Source: Paraburkholderia sp. ZP32-5 (GTDB lineage: Bacteria > Pseudomonadota > Gammaproteobacteria > Burkholderiales > Burkholderiaceae). Taken from it: 64,000 nt of DNA. Each line of letters begins with the position of its first letter. Within the stretch, counting starts at the first letter, position 1. The stretch covers positions 1,736,001 to 1,800,000 of the forward strand of contig NZ_JAJEJP010000002.1 in assembly GCF_021390495.1 (NCBI RefSeq), given 5' to 3'. The translations under genes and the position numbers were made by a program. Of this stretch, positions 1 through 7,712 are shown one piece after another. A model generated the notes under the pieces. The model was not told where the DNA came from, did not search any database, and was given only the letters and a program-made list of their open reading frames with translations.

Positions 1-1
1 T

Positions 2-1471
2 GCTTTCCGACCAGCGCTGCATGATCGACTTCTGCTTCGTATAGAAACGCACGCCCTCTTCGCCGTATGCATGCGTGTCGCCGAACAGGCTGCGCTTCCA
101 GCCACCGAAACCGTGCCATGCCATCGGCACCGGGATCGGTACATTGATGCCGACCATCCCGACCTCGATGCGACGTCCGAACTCACGCGCAACGTGACCG
201 TCCTTCGTGAAGCATGCAACGCCGTTGCCAAACTCATGCGCGTTGATCAGTTCGACGGCTTCGGTGAAGTCCTTGACGCGCACGCACGCGAGCACCGGCC
301 CGAAGATCTCTTCCTTGTAGATGCGCATCTCCGGCGTGACGTTGTCGAACAGCGTGCCGCCCGTGAAGAAGCCGTCTTCGTGGCCGGGCACTTTCAGACC
401 GCGTCCATCGACGACCAGCGTCGCGCCTTCCTTGACGCCCTCGGCGACATAGCCCTCGATCCGCTCCAGCGCCTGGCGCGTGATGACCGGGCCCATTTCC
501 GCATCCGCTTCCATACCATTCTTGACGATCAACGTGCGTGCGCGTTCGGCAAGCCTGGGGATGATCTTGTCGGCGACATCGCCGACAAGCAACGCGACCG
601 AGATCGCCATACAGCGCTCGCCCGCCGAACCGTACGCGGCGCCAATCAGCGCGTCGACCGCTTTGTCCAGGTCGGCATCGGGCATCACAACCATATGATT
701 CTTTGCACCGCCGAGCGCCTGGACACGTTTGCCGTGCTTCGCCCCGGTTTCATAGATGTAGTTCGCAATCGGCGTGGATCCAACGAAGCTGATCGCCTTG
801 ACATCGGGATGCGTGAGCAACGCATCCACGACCACCTTATCGCCCTGCACCACGTTGAATACGCCGTCGGGCAAGCCCGCCTGCTTGAGCAGTCCGGCCA
901 TGAACAGCGCCGCCGACGGATCGCGCTCGCTCGGCTTGAGGATGAATACGTTGCCTGCCGCGATCGCGACCGGGAACATCCAGCACGGCACCATGCACGG
1001 AAAGTTGAACGGCGTGATGCCCGCGACGACGCCAAGCGCCTGGCGCGTCGTCCAGTTGTCGATGCCGGTCGAGACCTGCTCCGTGTAATCCCCCTTCAGC
1101 AGTTGCGGGATGCCGCACGCGAACTCGATGACGTCGATGCCGCGCGCCACTTCGCCCTGTGCGTCCGAAAAAACTTTGCCATGCTCGGCGGTAATGATCG
1201 CGGCGAGCTCGTCGCGGTGTTTGTTCATCAACTCGAGGAAACGCAACATCACGCGGGCACGACGGATCGGCGGCGTATCGCTCCACTTCGGAAACGCGGC
1301 CTTCGCGCTTGCAACGGCAGCCTCGGCATCCGCAGCCTCGCCAAGCAGCAGTTTGCGGGCCCTCGCCCCCGTTGCGGGGTTGAACACGGACTGACTGCGG
1401 GTCCCCGTTCCGTTGACCCTTTGACCCGCGATGAAATGGCCCACGTCGGTGCTGTCGGTATAGGCGTGCAT
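2..1471 (-). CDS. mmsA: CoA-acylating methylmalonate-semialdehyde dehydrogenase (3' end cut by window)
   Basis: Oxidises methylmalonate semialdehyde (or malonate semialdehyde) to propionyl-CoA (or acetyl-CoA) in valine, inositol and beta-alanine catabolism; cytosolic. The minus strand reads [16 protein letters not shown] at the N-terminus, then an ALDH nucleotide-binding fold, and the family motif GSAGERCMA carrying the catalytic Cys. It ends with the conserved C-terminal stretch [20 protein letters not shown]. 490 codons are visible of roughly 500-510, so only a short tail lies outside. The ATG at 1471 follows an AAGGAGA ribosome site. A LysR gene diverges 120 bp upstream and is the likely regulator. 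Confidence 0.93.
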   Translation of the reverse strand, partial: MHAYTDSTDVGHFIAGQRVNGTGTRSQSVFNPATGARARKLLLGEAADAEAAVASAKAAFPKWSDTPPIRRARVMLRFLELMNKHRDELAAIITAEHGKVFSDAQGEVARGIDVIEFACGIPQLLKGDYTEQVSTGIDNWTTRQALGVVAGITPFNFPCMVPCWMFPVAIAAGNVFILKPSERDPSAALFMAGLLKQAGLPDGVFNVVQGDKVVVDALLTHPDVKAISFVGSTPIANYIYETGAKHGKRVQALGGAKNHMVVMPDADLDKAVDALIGAAYGSAGERCMAISVALLVGDVADKIIPRLAERARTLIVKNGMEADAEMGPVITRQALERIEGYVAEGVKEGATLVVDGRGLKVPGHEDGFFTGGTLFDNVTPEMRIYKEEIFGPVLACVRVKDFTEAVELINAHEFGNGVACFTKDGHVAREFGRRIEVGMVGINVPIPVPMAWHGFGGWKRSLFGDTHAYGEEGVRFYTKQKSIMQRWSES

Positions 1472-1591
1472 GTCGTCTCCTTCGAAATGGTCGGTTGCCG
1501 GAATGGCAATGTTCGAAGTGTATGGATGGGCGCACGCGCCGGAAAGACGCTAGGATTGAATTCAATGTTTTCCATTGCGAACAATCACTGT

Positions 1592-2533
1592 ATGCAACCT
1601 CGAAATATCGAAGAGCTATGGGTCCATCTGCACTGGCTCACGACGCTTGCCGAACAGGGCACCTACACGGCGGCAGCCACGCGCCTCGGCGTCAGCAAAG
1701 CCGCAATGAGCCAACGCATCGCCGAACTGGAGCGTGCAGCGGGAATCTCGCTGGTGCAACGCACCACTCGCAGCGTACGGTTGACGGAAGCGGGCCAGCA
1801 ACTCGTGGATAGCACGCGCAGCCAGTATTCGCAGATCGCCGCGAGTTTTGCGCGGGTGCGCGAATTGTCGGGCGTCCCGCGCGGCCTCGTGCGCGTCACC
1901 GCGCCGGTCGCGTTTGCGCGCCAGCAGCTCGTGGCAAGGCTACCGGCGTTTCTGACGACCAATCCGGAAGTGCGTGTTCAGCTGGAAGTGTCCGATCGGC
2001 TCGCGTCGCTTGCCACTGAAGGTTTCGACCTGGCCATCCGCCACACGGCCGAGCCGCCCGACACTCATGTTGCATGGAAGCTATGCGGCACGGAGTCGGT
2101 GCTCGTCGCGAGCCGGGGGTACCTGCGCAAACGCGGCACACCAACTGATCCCCACGACTTCGTATCGCACGACTGCCTCTTTTACCCACGTTCGGGCGGA
2201 GACACAATGTGGTCGTTCGAACGCAAGACCGCGCGAAAGCGGGACGTGAAACCCGTCATCCTGCCTGTCAATGGGCCGTTCTCTGCAAATAACAGCGAGA
2301 CCTTGCGCGATGCAGCGCTGGAGGGGCTCGGCATCGCGCTGGTGCCGGATTTCACCGCGCAGGCCGCTGTACAGGCGGGCAAGCTCGTTGTCGTGCTGCC
2401 CGATTGGCGCGTCACGGGCGCCTTCGCCGAAACGCTCTATATCCTGCGACCGTATGCGTCCCACGTGCCTCGGGCGGTTGGACTATTTGTGAGTTACCTG
2501 CGTGAGCAGTTTGCGGAAGGCTTCGTGCTGTAA
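1592..2533 (+). CDS. LysR-family regulator divergent from mmsA
   Basis: A 313-aa LTTR. The N-terminal winged HTH (about residues 8-65) contains GTYTAAATRLGVSKAAMSQR, followed by a periplasmic-binding-type effector domain with the typical FDLAIRHT segment. The reading frame stays open far upstream through the antisense of mmsA, so the start was picked by homology. The ATG at 1592 gives the usual LTTR N-terminus; an in-frame ATG at 1565 is possible. Neither has a strong ribosome site. Divergence from mmsA with a 120-bp intergenic region suggests it controls that gene. The inducer is unknown. Confidence 0.85.
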   Translation: MQPRNIEELWVHLHWLTTLAEQGTYTAAATRLGVSKAAMSQRIAELERAAGISLVQRTTRSVRLTEAGQQLVDSTRSQYSQIAASFARVRELSGVPRGLVRVTAPVAFARQQLVARLPAFLTTNPEVRVQLEVSDRLASLATEGFDLAIRHTAEPPDTHVAWKLCGTESVLVASRGYLRKRGTPTDPHDFVSHDCLFYPRSGGDTMWSFERKTARKRDVKPVILPVNGPFSANNSETLRDAALEGLGIALVPDFTAQAAVQAGKLVVVLPDWRVTGAFAETLYILRPYASHVPRAVGLFVSYLREQFAEGFVL

Positions 2534-2951
2534 GCCGATCGATTGGCCTGTGCGAGTACGCGGACCGCAACTCAGGAAATCCACAAAACCCGGACGCACG
2601 AAAGTCAAACAGGCACGCCGATAGCAAAAGCATACGGGCGCAGCAACACGAGATGGTCGAGGCTCGTGGTCAAGCCGCATGCGGCACCAACAAGATTCAC
2701 CACCACACCGAGACAGACCACACCCGCCCACTCATAGAGAAAGCGACGTCCAACGGGTAAGCCTAACCAGGTGCGCGAATGCCCTTTCGGGCCGATCCCG
2801 TTGCGGCCCGATCACTGCGCGAGCGTGAATGACCGAACCGCACGGCCCTTCTGGTAGAAGCGGCCATTCTCGAACTCCCCGGCAATGACATTCCCTTTGA
2901 ACACGGCCCGGTGACTCCCCGCGCGTGCTGTCCGCTACGACCGCTTTATGG
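2534..2951. other. Stretch without a clear gene
   Basis: Between the LysR stop and the arsA stop (convergent). On the minus strand a short open stretch (about 2812-2900) reads VFKGNVIAGEFENGRFYQKG followed by RAVRSFTLAQ and a stop. It looks protein-like but has no convincing start and a stop just upstream, so it may be the tail of a lost gene. I do not recognise the family. Confidence 0.4.
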
Positions 2952-4004
2952 TCAATGTCCGCGAGCCAGCTCTTCCAGCCCGTGTAGACCAACGGGCGGA
3001 GTCGCCTGCCACGGCAATAACACAGCCCGTTTCGCATCCTGCTTCATCACGCGCTCGATAAATGGCACCTCGTAGCGCCCTCGTTCGGCGAGTGCCGGGT
3101 CCTGGGTGCCGCTTGCGAGCAGACTTTGGTCAATGACCCAGGCATACGGTTCAATCTGGGCTCGCCGGAGGTCGGCTTGTAGTCGCTCCGCTTCATGAAC
3201 CGGTGTCGCCTCAGGGAGCGTCACGATAAGTACGCGCGTGAACTCGGGGTCGCGCAGGCGTGGCAGAAGCTGGCGAACCGCTTCTGGCATATCGCCCTGT
3301 GTGCGCATGACTTCGCGATGGTAGGCCTCCGCTGAGTCCATCAGCAGAATGGTGTGTCCGGTTGGAGCCGTGTCCAGTATCACGAACGAGTCCCGGGCCT
3401 CATCCACCGTTCGCGCAAACGCACGAAAAACCGCTATCTCCTCAGTGCACGGCGACCGCAGGTCCTCCTCCAGCATCGCCCTGCCTTGGGCGTCGAGATG
3501 AGCACCGGCCTTGGCAAGAACTTCGTCACGATAGCGGTTCACTTCCTGTTCCGCGTCGATGCGACTCACGCTCAGACCCGGCAGCGATTCCTGGAGAGTC
3601 CACGCCACATGTGCAGCTGGGTCAGTGGTCGAAAGCAGGACTGCGTGTCCGCGCTGAGCCAGTTCAAGTGCTATCGCCGCGGCAACCGTCGTCTTGCCGA
3701 CGCCACCCTTGCCCATTGTCATGACAAGGCCATGGCCCGCTTTCTCAAGGTCGTCAACGAGCGGCAAGAGGCCGCCGGGCAACAGTTGCCTGTTTTGCTC
3801 AAGGCCTGCCAAGGGCCCCAGGCACGAATTGCCGGTTGTGTTTGTTGACAGGACGAGATTGGATGCCGGGTCGGTGCTGACAAGCAGCACAGTCTTACCC
3901 TTTTCGGCCAACTGCAGCGCCGTTGCGCAGGCGAGCGACGTCTTACCGACGCCACCCTTGCCGGTGAAAAAGAGATGGCGAGTTGTAACGGCTGGGAGTG
4001 TCAT
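2952..4004 (-). CDS. arsA: Arsenite-efflux ATPase ArsA, internally deleted in the A1 half
   Basis: ArsA energises arsenite efflux through ArsB and receives As(III) from ArsD. The family is about 580 aa with two homologous ATPase halves; this one is 350 aa. Residues 1-50 keep the A1 P-loop GKGGVGKT (15-22) and DPASNL. The sequence then jumps to the A1 segment [13 protein letters not shown] (Cys61), and again to the interdomain linker [14 protein letters not shown]. The A2 half is complete: P-loop 98-105, SPCTEE (Cys186), DTAPTGHT (211-218). The lost parts include the A1 ACTTEIA Cys and the A1 DTAPTGHT signature. The frame is intact, so it may be a reduced functional ATPase or a decaying gene. 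It lies 13 bp downstream of arsD. No arsB or arsR is nearby. Confidence 0.85.
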   Translation of the reverse strand: MTLPAVTTRHLFFTGKGGVGKTSLACATALQLAEKGKTVLLVSTDPASNLVLSTNTTGNSCLGPLAGLEQNRQLLPGGLLPLVDDLEKAGHGLVMTMGKGGVGKTTVAAAIALELAQRGHAVLLSTTDPAAHVAWTLQESLPGLSVSRIDAEQEVNRYRDEVLAKAGAHLDAQGRAMLEEDLRSPCTEEIAVFRAFARTVDEARDSFVILDTAPTGHTILLMDSAEAYHREVMRTQGDMPEAVRQLLPRLRDPEFTRVLIVTLPEATPVHEAERLQADLRRAQIEPYAWVIDQSLLASGTQDPALAERGRYEVPFIERVMKQDAKRAVLLPWQATPPVGLHGLEELARGH

Positions 4005-4017
4005 ATCGGTGCGCCGG

Positions 4018-4383
4018 TTAGCATTCGCCAGGCTTGCAACCGCAGGCTCCGGCCTTGATGTGCGGCTTGTCGGCGGCGGAAACCCTGAGGCCCAATTTCT
4101 GAATCAACTGGGCACGTGACGGATACGCTCCGACAGAGATAATCCGGCCATCCACCGTTGCGATGGGCAGACGGTCCATACCCTCATGCAGCTCCCGGAT
4201 CACTTCCGGGTTGCCCGCAAAAGCAGCCGCGTCGTGTCCGAGGCCGTGCCGAGCGACTTCGACACCCTGTTCAGCAAGCCATCGAACGTCAGCGCTGAAC
4301 TGAACGAGGGTCGGGTCCACGTCGACGCCGCAGACGCCAGTCGCGCAGCACATGGCCGGCTCAAACACGTCAAGTTTGCTCAT
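4018..4383 (-). CDS. arsD: ArsD arsenic metallochaperone
   Basis: A 121-aa cytosolic chaperone that passes As(III)/Sb(III) to ArsA. The N-terminus [19 protein letters not shown] carries the Cys12-Cys13-Cys18-type metal site. The C-terminus has further cysteines ([10 protein letters not shown]), as in long ArsD proteins. The ATG at 4383 was chosen over an upstream in-frame start (4428) because it gives the canonical N-terminus and is preceded by a GGGAG ribosome site. It forms an operon with arsA. Three dyad sites lie upstream (4465-4566). Confidence 0.92.
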   Translation of the reverse strand: MSKLDVFEPAMCCATGVCGVDVDPTLVQFSADVRWLAEQGVEVARHGLGHDAAAFAGNPEVIRELHEGMDRLPIATVDGRIISVGAYPSRAQLIQKLGLRVSAADKPHIKAGACGCKPGEC

Positions 4384-4464
4384 CGTTGCTCCCACGAATT
4401 CGCCTGTCGGGCCAGACTGCAGCCGCATCCACCCGCCATGCTCGTCCCTTTGAACGACGAGTCA

Positions 4465-4478
4465 TTGACCTCGGTCAA
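4465..4478. promoter_or_regulatory. TTGAC-N4-GTCAA dyad, copy 1
   Basis: Perfect inverted repeat TTGACCTCGGTCAA in the divergent intergenic region between arsD and the Met-rich protein gene. The layout resembles CRP/FNR-family boxes (TTGAN-N4-NTCAA). The regulator is inferred only. Confidence 0.5.
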
Positions 4479-4500
4479 GTCACAGACGATGGAGCGGAAC

Positions 4501-4518
4501 CTTCCCCGCATGGAGAAG
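4501..4518. promoter_or_regulatory. MerR-like imperfect dyad
   Basis: CTTCCCC-GCAT-GGAGAAG, six of seven arm positions complementary, lying between the two TTGAC dyads. It resembles the dyads bound by MerR-family metal sensors. No merR gene is visible in the window, so the assignment is weak. Confidence 0.3.
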
Positions 4519-4552
4519 CGAATCGATTCGCCAATCGACTCAAGCTAGTTCG

Positions 4553-4566
4553 TTGACAAGCGTCAA
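4553..4566. promoter_or_regulatory. TTGAC-N4-GTCAA dyad, copy 2
   Basis: Perfect five-base arms (TTGAC AAGC GTCAA), 88 bp from copy 1 and about 86 bp upstream of the Met-rich protein start. The same CRP/FNR-like layout twice in one divergent region argues for a real operator pair. Confidence 0.5.
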
Positions 4567-4651
4567 GGGAAGCTCGGTCGTGACACGTAGCCTTGGGAGC
4601 ACGATGACTGCACGCGTTGTGTCTCCGTATCGTGTGCCCACGGGAGGAAAT

Positions 4652-5170
4652 ATGAAAAAACTTCTAGTTGCGATGGTTGCCGGTATCGCGTTGACATCCC
4701 CGGTCCTGCACGCTGCTTCCAAGGACACCGGCGCGCCGCAAAGCAGTTCAAAAACATCGCCCGCAGGCGCCGCTGAATTCGACAAGAGTCTGGCGCAGCT
4801 TCAGGAGCAAATGAAGACAATGCAGGCGCAAATGGATCAGATTCGCAAAACTCAGGACCCTCAGGAACGCCAGAAGTTACTTGAGCAGCACTGGGCCACG
4901 ATGCAAAGCGCGATGACAATCATGCACGGCATGTGGGGTCCGGGAATGATGGGTCGTGGAATGGGCCCGGGAATGATGGGTGGCGCTGGGCCCGGAATGA
5001 TGGGGGGCTGGGGGCATATGGGCGGCTACTACTCGCGCCTGACACCCGAGCAACTGCGGCAGCGTCAATACATGACTGACCAATACCTGCGGATGCAGCA
5101 GGCGATGATGAACAACATGATGTGGCAGCAGCAATACCGGGGCGGCCCACCGCCTGCCAATACAAAGTAG
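4652..5170 (+). CDS. Secreted Met/Gly-rich protein
   Basis: 172 aa. A Sec signal peptide is visible (MKKLLVAMVAGIALTSPVLHA, cleavage near residue 21). A Gln/Lys-rich helical segment follows (QLQEQMKTMQAQMDQIRKTQ), then a repeat tract of G-M-M-G type (residues about 95-120) and a Met/Gln-rich C-terminus. Methionine-rich periplasmic proteins often bind Cu(I)/Ag(I) or act as envelope chaperones, so that is the best guess; no family was recognised. The ATG at 4652 has a strong GGGAGGAAA site. The frame is open further upstream, but the signal peptide fixes the start. An AhpD-like gene follows on the same strand. Confidence 0.75.
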   Translation: MKKLLVAMVAGIALTSPVLHAASKDTGAPQSSSKTSPAGAAEFDKSLAQLQEQMKTMQAQMDQIRKTQDPQERQKLLEQHWATMQSAMTIMHGMWGPGMMGRGMGPGMMGGAGPGMMGGWGHMGGYYSRLTPEQLRQRQYMTDQYLRMQQAMMNNMMWQQQYRGGPPPANTK

Positions 5171-5236
5171 ACATGGCGAACAATCGGCTGCTGACGACTT
5201 CCGAGCCTTAAAAGCTCGCCAACCATAGGAGCGGAC

Positions 5237-5584
5237 ATGAGTGGCATATCCGACTACAAAGACCTCATAGGCGCAGTGTCGGCGCAAATGCGAGCGATGC
5301 GCGCATCTCAGCCCGAATTGATGACGGCATTCGGTCAACTCGCTGCGGCCGGCACAAAAGACGGAGCGCTGAATCGAAAGACGCGGGAACTGGTGGCGTT
5401 AGGGATTGCGATTGCCGGTCGTTGCGACGACTGCATCGGCTTTCACGTCCAGACGCTGGTAAAGCTGGGCACGACGAGAGCAGAACTGGAAGACGTGCTC
5501 GGCACCGCAGTCTATATGGGGGGCGGCCCATCAATGATGTATGCCACCCATGCGTTGAGAGCCTTTGAGGAATTCTCGCTCTGA
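5237..5584 (+). CDS. AhpD-like carboxymuconolactone decarboxylase family protein
   Basis: 115 aa, single CMD domain. The motif CDDCIGFH is the CxxC...H redox centre of AhpD-type alkylhydroperoxidases, so a peroxidase or disulfide-reductase role is more likely than true carboxymuconolactone decarboxylation. The start is the ATG after GGAGCGGAC. It lies 66 bp downstream of the Met-rich secreted protein on the same strand, possibly co-transcribed as part of a stress-response unit. Confidence 0.85.
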   Translation: MSGISDYKDLIGAVSAQMRAMRASQPELMTAFGQLAAAGTKDGALNRKTRELVALGIAIAGRCDDCIGFHVQTLVKLGTTRAELEDVLGTAVYMGGGPSMMYATHALRAFEEFSL

Positions 5585-5659
5585 ACATCGACTCGCCCGG
5601 ATTTCCGCCAGTTTCTGCCGCGCAATCCAATGCCGCGAAAAAGCACCACAGCATGCGAC

Positions 5660-6181
5660 TCAGGGCGGCGGCGTCCCCGTGTGATGATGCATGTGCCCAT
5701 CCATCGCGTCAGCACCGTGGTCCGAAAGCTGCGCATCGAACCATGCGTGAAGTGACGACACGAGATTCGGGTCATCGCTGCGATAGGTGAGTTCCCCGCC
5801 ACCTGCGATGTCTTTATACGTAATCGACATCTGGCCGGGCTTTGCCGCCCTGAGTTGCACCAATCCGGGCATGTCAGCTCCGTGAGTCCGCACAGGTCCC
5901 GAAAAGTCACCACGCTGAAACTGCATCTGGATTTCGCGCAGGTGCTTACGAATCAGTCGAATCTGGTGGCTATCGGACAGGCTTTTCGCAATTACCTGCT
6001 GGCTCCCACCATCGTCCGATTTGGTGAAGATGTGAATCGTGGCCTTAAGGCTGAACGGCATGACCTCCGCACCTAGCTGTGCGACCTCGGCCTGACGTTC
6101 AGCTTCCGCTGCGAACGGTTCAATCGCTACGCCCAAGCCTGCCATCACGATAAGCGTTGTGAATAATGTGCGCGGTTTCAT
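5660..6181 (-). CDS. Secreted His-tailed hypothetical protein
   Basis: 173 aa with an N-terminal signal peptide (MKPRTLFTTLIVMAGLGVAIEPFAA). The body has a conserved-looking core (HLREIQMQFQRGDFSGPVRTHG; TYKDIAGGGELTYRSDDP) and ends in a His-rich tail (HGADAMDGHMHHHTG) that could bind a metal. I do not recognise a characterised function. Its ATG overlaps the stop of the upstream TauE remnant (ATGA), so it was probably translated as the last gene of the sulfide operon. Confidence 0.7.
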   Translation of the reverse strand: MKPRTLFTTLIVMAGLGVAIEPFAAEAERQAEVAQLGAEVMPFSLKATIHIFTKSDDGGSQQVIAKSLSDSHQIRLIRKHLREIQMQFQRGDFSGPVRTHGADMPGLVQLRAAKPGQMSITYKDIAGGGELTYRSDDPNLVSSLHAWFDAQLSDHGADAMDGHMHHHTGTPPP

Positions 6182-6363
6182 TGCATGAGACTCCAGCGTG
6201 GTCGACAGTGATAGCTGATTAGCGGCGCAGCCTCAGTCACATCCAGGTGAAGTACGAAGAGCAGCAAGGGCACTGCCACGGTAGCACCGCCAGCGCCCGT
6301 CAGCGCCAGAATCAGGTCGACAACACCTCCCAGGAACATACCGGCTGCAGTCGTGCTGTCCAT
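6178..6363 (-). pseudogene. Truncated TauE/SafE sulfite exporter
   Basis: 61 codons. The N-terminal transmembrane block with LALTGAGGATVAVPLLLF is characteristic of TauE/SafE anion exporters, which normally have about 250 aa and seven to eight helices. After about 50 residues the similarity ends (LISYHCRPRWSLMQ) and the frame stops. Only the first two helices remain, so export activity is not expected. It belongs to the downstream end of the BigR-type operon, where a TauE-family sulfite exporter is common. Confidence 0.75.
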
Positions 6364-6425
6364 CCCTCTACCCTATAAAAACGGCCGGATTTGCGCGCAC
6401 GGCCCACCAGCCGGTGCGCAGCGGG

Positions 6426-6857
6426 TCAGGCCTGCTGCCGGCTCAATTTCGCGCGCTCGATGAATTCGAACACCACCATGCCGCCGAGCATCGCGCCCAC
6501 AAAACCCCACGCCTTCGGAAAGCCAGCGCCCAGTGCGACCAGCGCCGGGCCCGGACAAAATCCTGCAAGCCCCCAGCCGACGCCGAACACCGCGCTTCCC
6601 AGGACCAGTCTCAAGGTCACGGATGAGTTGGCCGGAATCTGCATGGGCAGCCCTAGCAGGGATTTTTTGCGGCGTTTTGCAAACAGGAACGCGATAGAGC
6701 CAACGGCTATCGCCCCGGCCATCACGAATGCCAGTGACGGGTCCCACCGTCCCGCCAGGTCGAGAAATCCCAGCACCTTTGCTGGATTGGCCATGCCGGA
6801 GACCATCAGGCCAACGCCAAACAGAAGCCCGGAAATTAAAGCAGCGAGCAAAACCAT
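6426..6857 (-). CDS. YeeE/YedE-family (DUF6691) membrane protein
   Basis: 143 aa, about four transmembrane helices. It has LISGLLFGVGLMVSGMANP at the N-terminus and the family motif GWGLAGFCPGPA with a conserved Cys. Together with the preceding half-size YeeE protein it makes a two-part version of the YeeE thiosulfate-uptake fold, as in PmpA/PmpB-type pairs beside BigR regulators. Likely role: inner-membrane transport of a sulfur species. Its start is two bases beyond the stop of the previous gene, implying tight co-translation. Confidence 0.88.
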   Translation of the reverse strand: MVLLAALISGLLFGVGLMVSGMANPAKVLGFLDLAGRWDPSLAFVMAGAIAVGSIAFLFAKRRKKSLLGLPMQIPANSSVTLRLVLGSAVFGVGWGLAGFCPGPALVALGAGFPKAWGFVGAMLGGMVVFEFIERAKLSRQQA

Positions 6858-6858
6858 T

Positions 6859-7293
6859 TCAACCTCCCAGCAGATGTCTGGACACGAACACGGTCAGAAA
6901 ACCGCTTGCCATAAACGTTGCCGTTGCGACGAGTGAGCGGATGGAGCCCCGCGAGATGCCGCAGACACCATGACCGCTTGTGCAACCGCTCGCGTAACGC
7001 GTGCCGATGCCAACCAGAAAGCCCGCGACAAGTATTTCGCCCCACCCGGCCTGGATATCAGGTGTTACCGGATTCCCGAGCAGGCTTGCCAGCACAGGCG
7101 CCCCAATCAACCCTGCGAGAAACGCGACACGCCATCCCGCATCTTTCTGATGCGTGCCCAGCAGGCCACCGAGGATGCCGCTGATGCCAGCTATACGTCC
7201 GTTGAATAAAACAAGCACGGCAGCCGCGGCGCCAATCACCAGACCGCCAGTCAATGACAGGCCCGGCGTAAAGCTAGCGATATCAATCGACAT
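6859..7293 (-). CDS. YeeE/YedE-family membrane protein
   Basis: 144 aa, about four helices. The motif YASGCTSGHGVCGISRGS contains the two conserved cysteines of the YeeE thiosulfate channel family. It partners the next gene; the halves correspond to the two pseudo-repeats of full-length YeeE. It sits 15 bp after the BigR-like regulator gene, so regulator and transporter are one transcript and probably respond to sulfide or persulfide. Confidence 0.88.
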   Translation of the reverse strand: MSIDIASFTPGLSLTGGLVIGAAAAVLVLFNGRIAGISGILGGLLGTHQKDAGWRVAFLAGLIGAPVLASLLGNPVTPDIQAGWGEILVAGFLVGIGTRYASGCTSGHGVCGISRGSIRSLVATATFMASGFLTVFVSRHLLGG

Positions 7294-7308
7294 ACCCCCT
7301 CCTCATCT

Positions 7309-7626
7309 TTAATGAGCGCAAAACTGGTCGTACAGCACGTTCATGACCGCAATCGCTTCCTTGCTTGCGATGGAATAAAAGATGCTTTTTCCTTCTCGCC
7401 GCGTCGCCACGAGTTCGTTATCGCGAAGCACTCCCAGCTGTTGGGAGAGCGTGGGCTGGCGTATGCCCAACTGTTCCTCCAGGTCGCTCACACATAACTC
7501 GCCCTGCGACAACTGGCACATCAGAAGCAAACGGTCGGGATTGGCCAGCACCTTCAGTAGCGCACAGGCTTTCTCTGCCGATGCCTGCATCACCGACAGG
7601 TCGATTGGGACGGACTTCTTCCTCAT
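7309..7626 (-). CDS. bigR: ArsR-family persulfide-sensing repressor (BigR/SqrR-like)
   Basis: 105-aa winged-helix repressor. The recognition helix region is IRQPTLSQQLGVLRDNELV. Cys37 (RLLLMCQL) and Cys103 (DQFCAH) correspond by position to the two cysteines that form a disulfide or tetrasulfide in BigR and SqrR; a third, Cys45, is extra. Family role: represses sulfide-detoxification genes until persulfides crosslink the Cys pair. Placement between the divergent persulfide dioxygenase-like gene and the YeeE pair supports this. Confidence 0.88.
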   Translation of the reverse strand: MRKKSVPIDLSVMQASAEKACALLKVLANPDRLLLMCQLSQGELCVSDLEEQLGIRQPTLSQQLGVLRDNELVATRREGKSIFYSIASKEAIAVMNVLYDQFCAH

Positions 7627-7712
7627 CTCAACATCCTATAGTTTACATACAAACATTATATTGAATTATATATTAATTTTGAATAGAATGAATAACATCT
7701 AAGGAGGTCAGG
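7627..7712. promoter_or_regulatory. AT-rich divergent promoter/operator of the sulfide module
   Basis: The 86-bp gap between bigR and blh contains a strikingly AT-rich block (about 7645-7695, including TTATATTGAATTATATATTA) in otherwise GC-rich DNA. BigR-type repressors bind AT-rich dyads at this location in related clusters. A perfect AAGGAGGT ribosome site precedes the blh ATG. Confidence 0.6.

Noticed and set aside
71..1591. Open frame of about 500 codons on the plus strand running into the LysR gene
   Set aside because: It is the antisense of mmsA in a frame kept open by GC-rich codon bias. The real LysR starts at 1592, and upstream residues have no family likeness.
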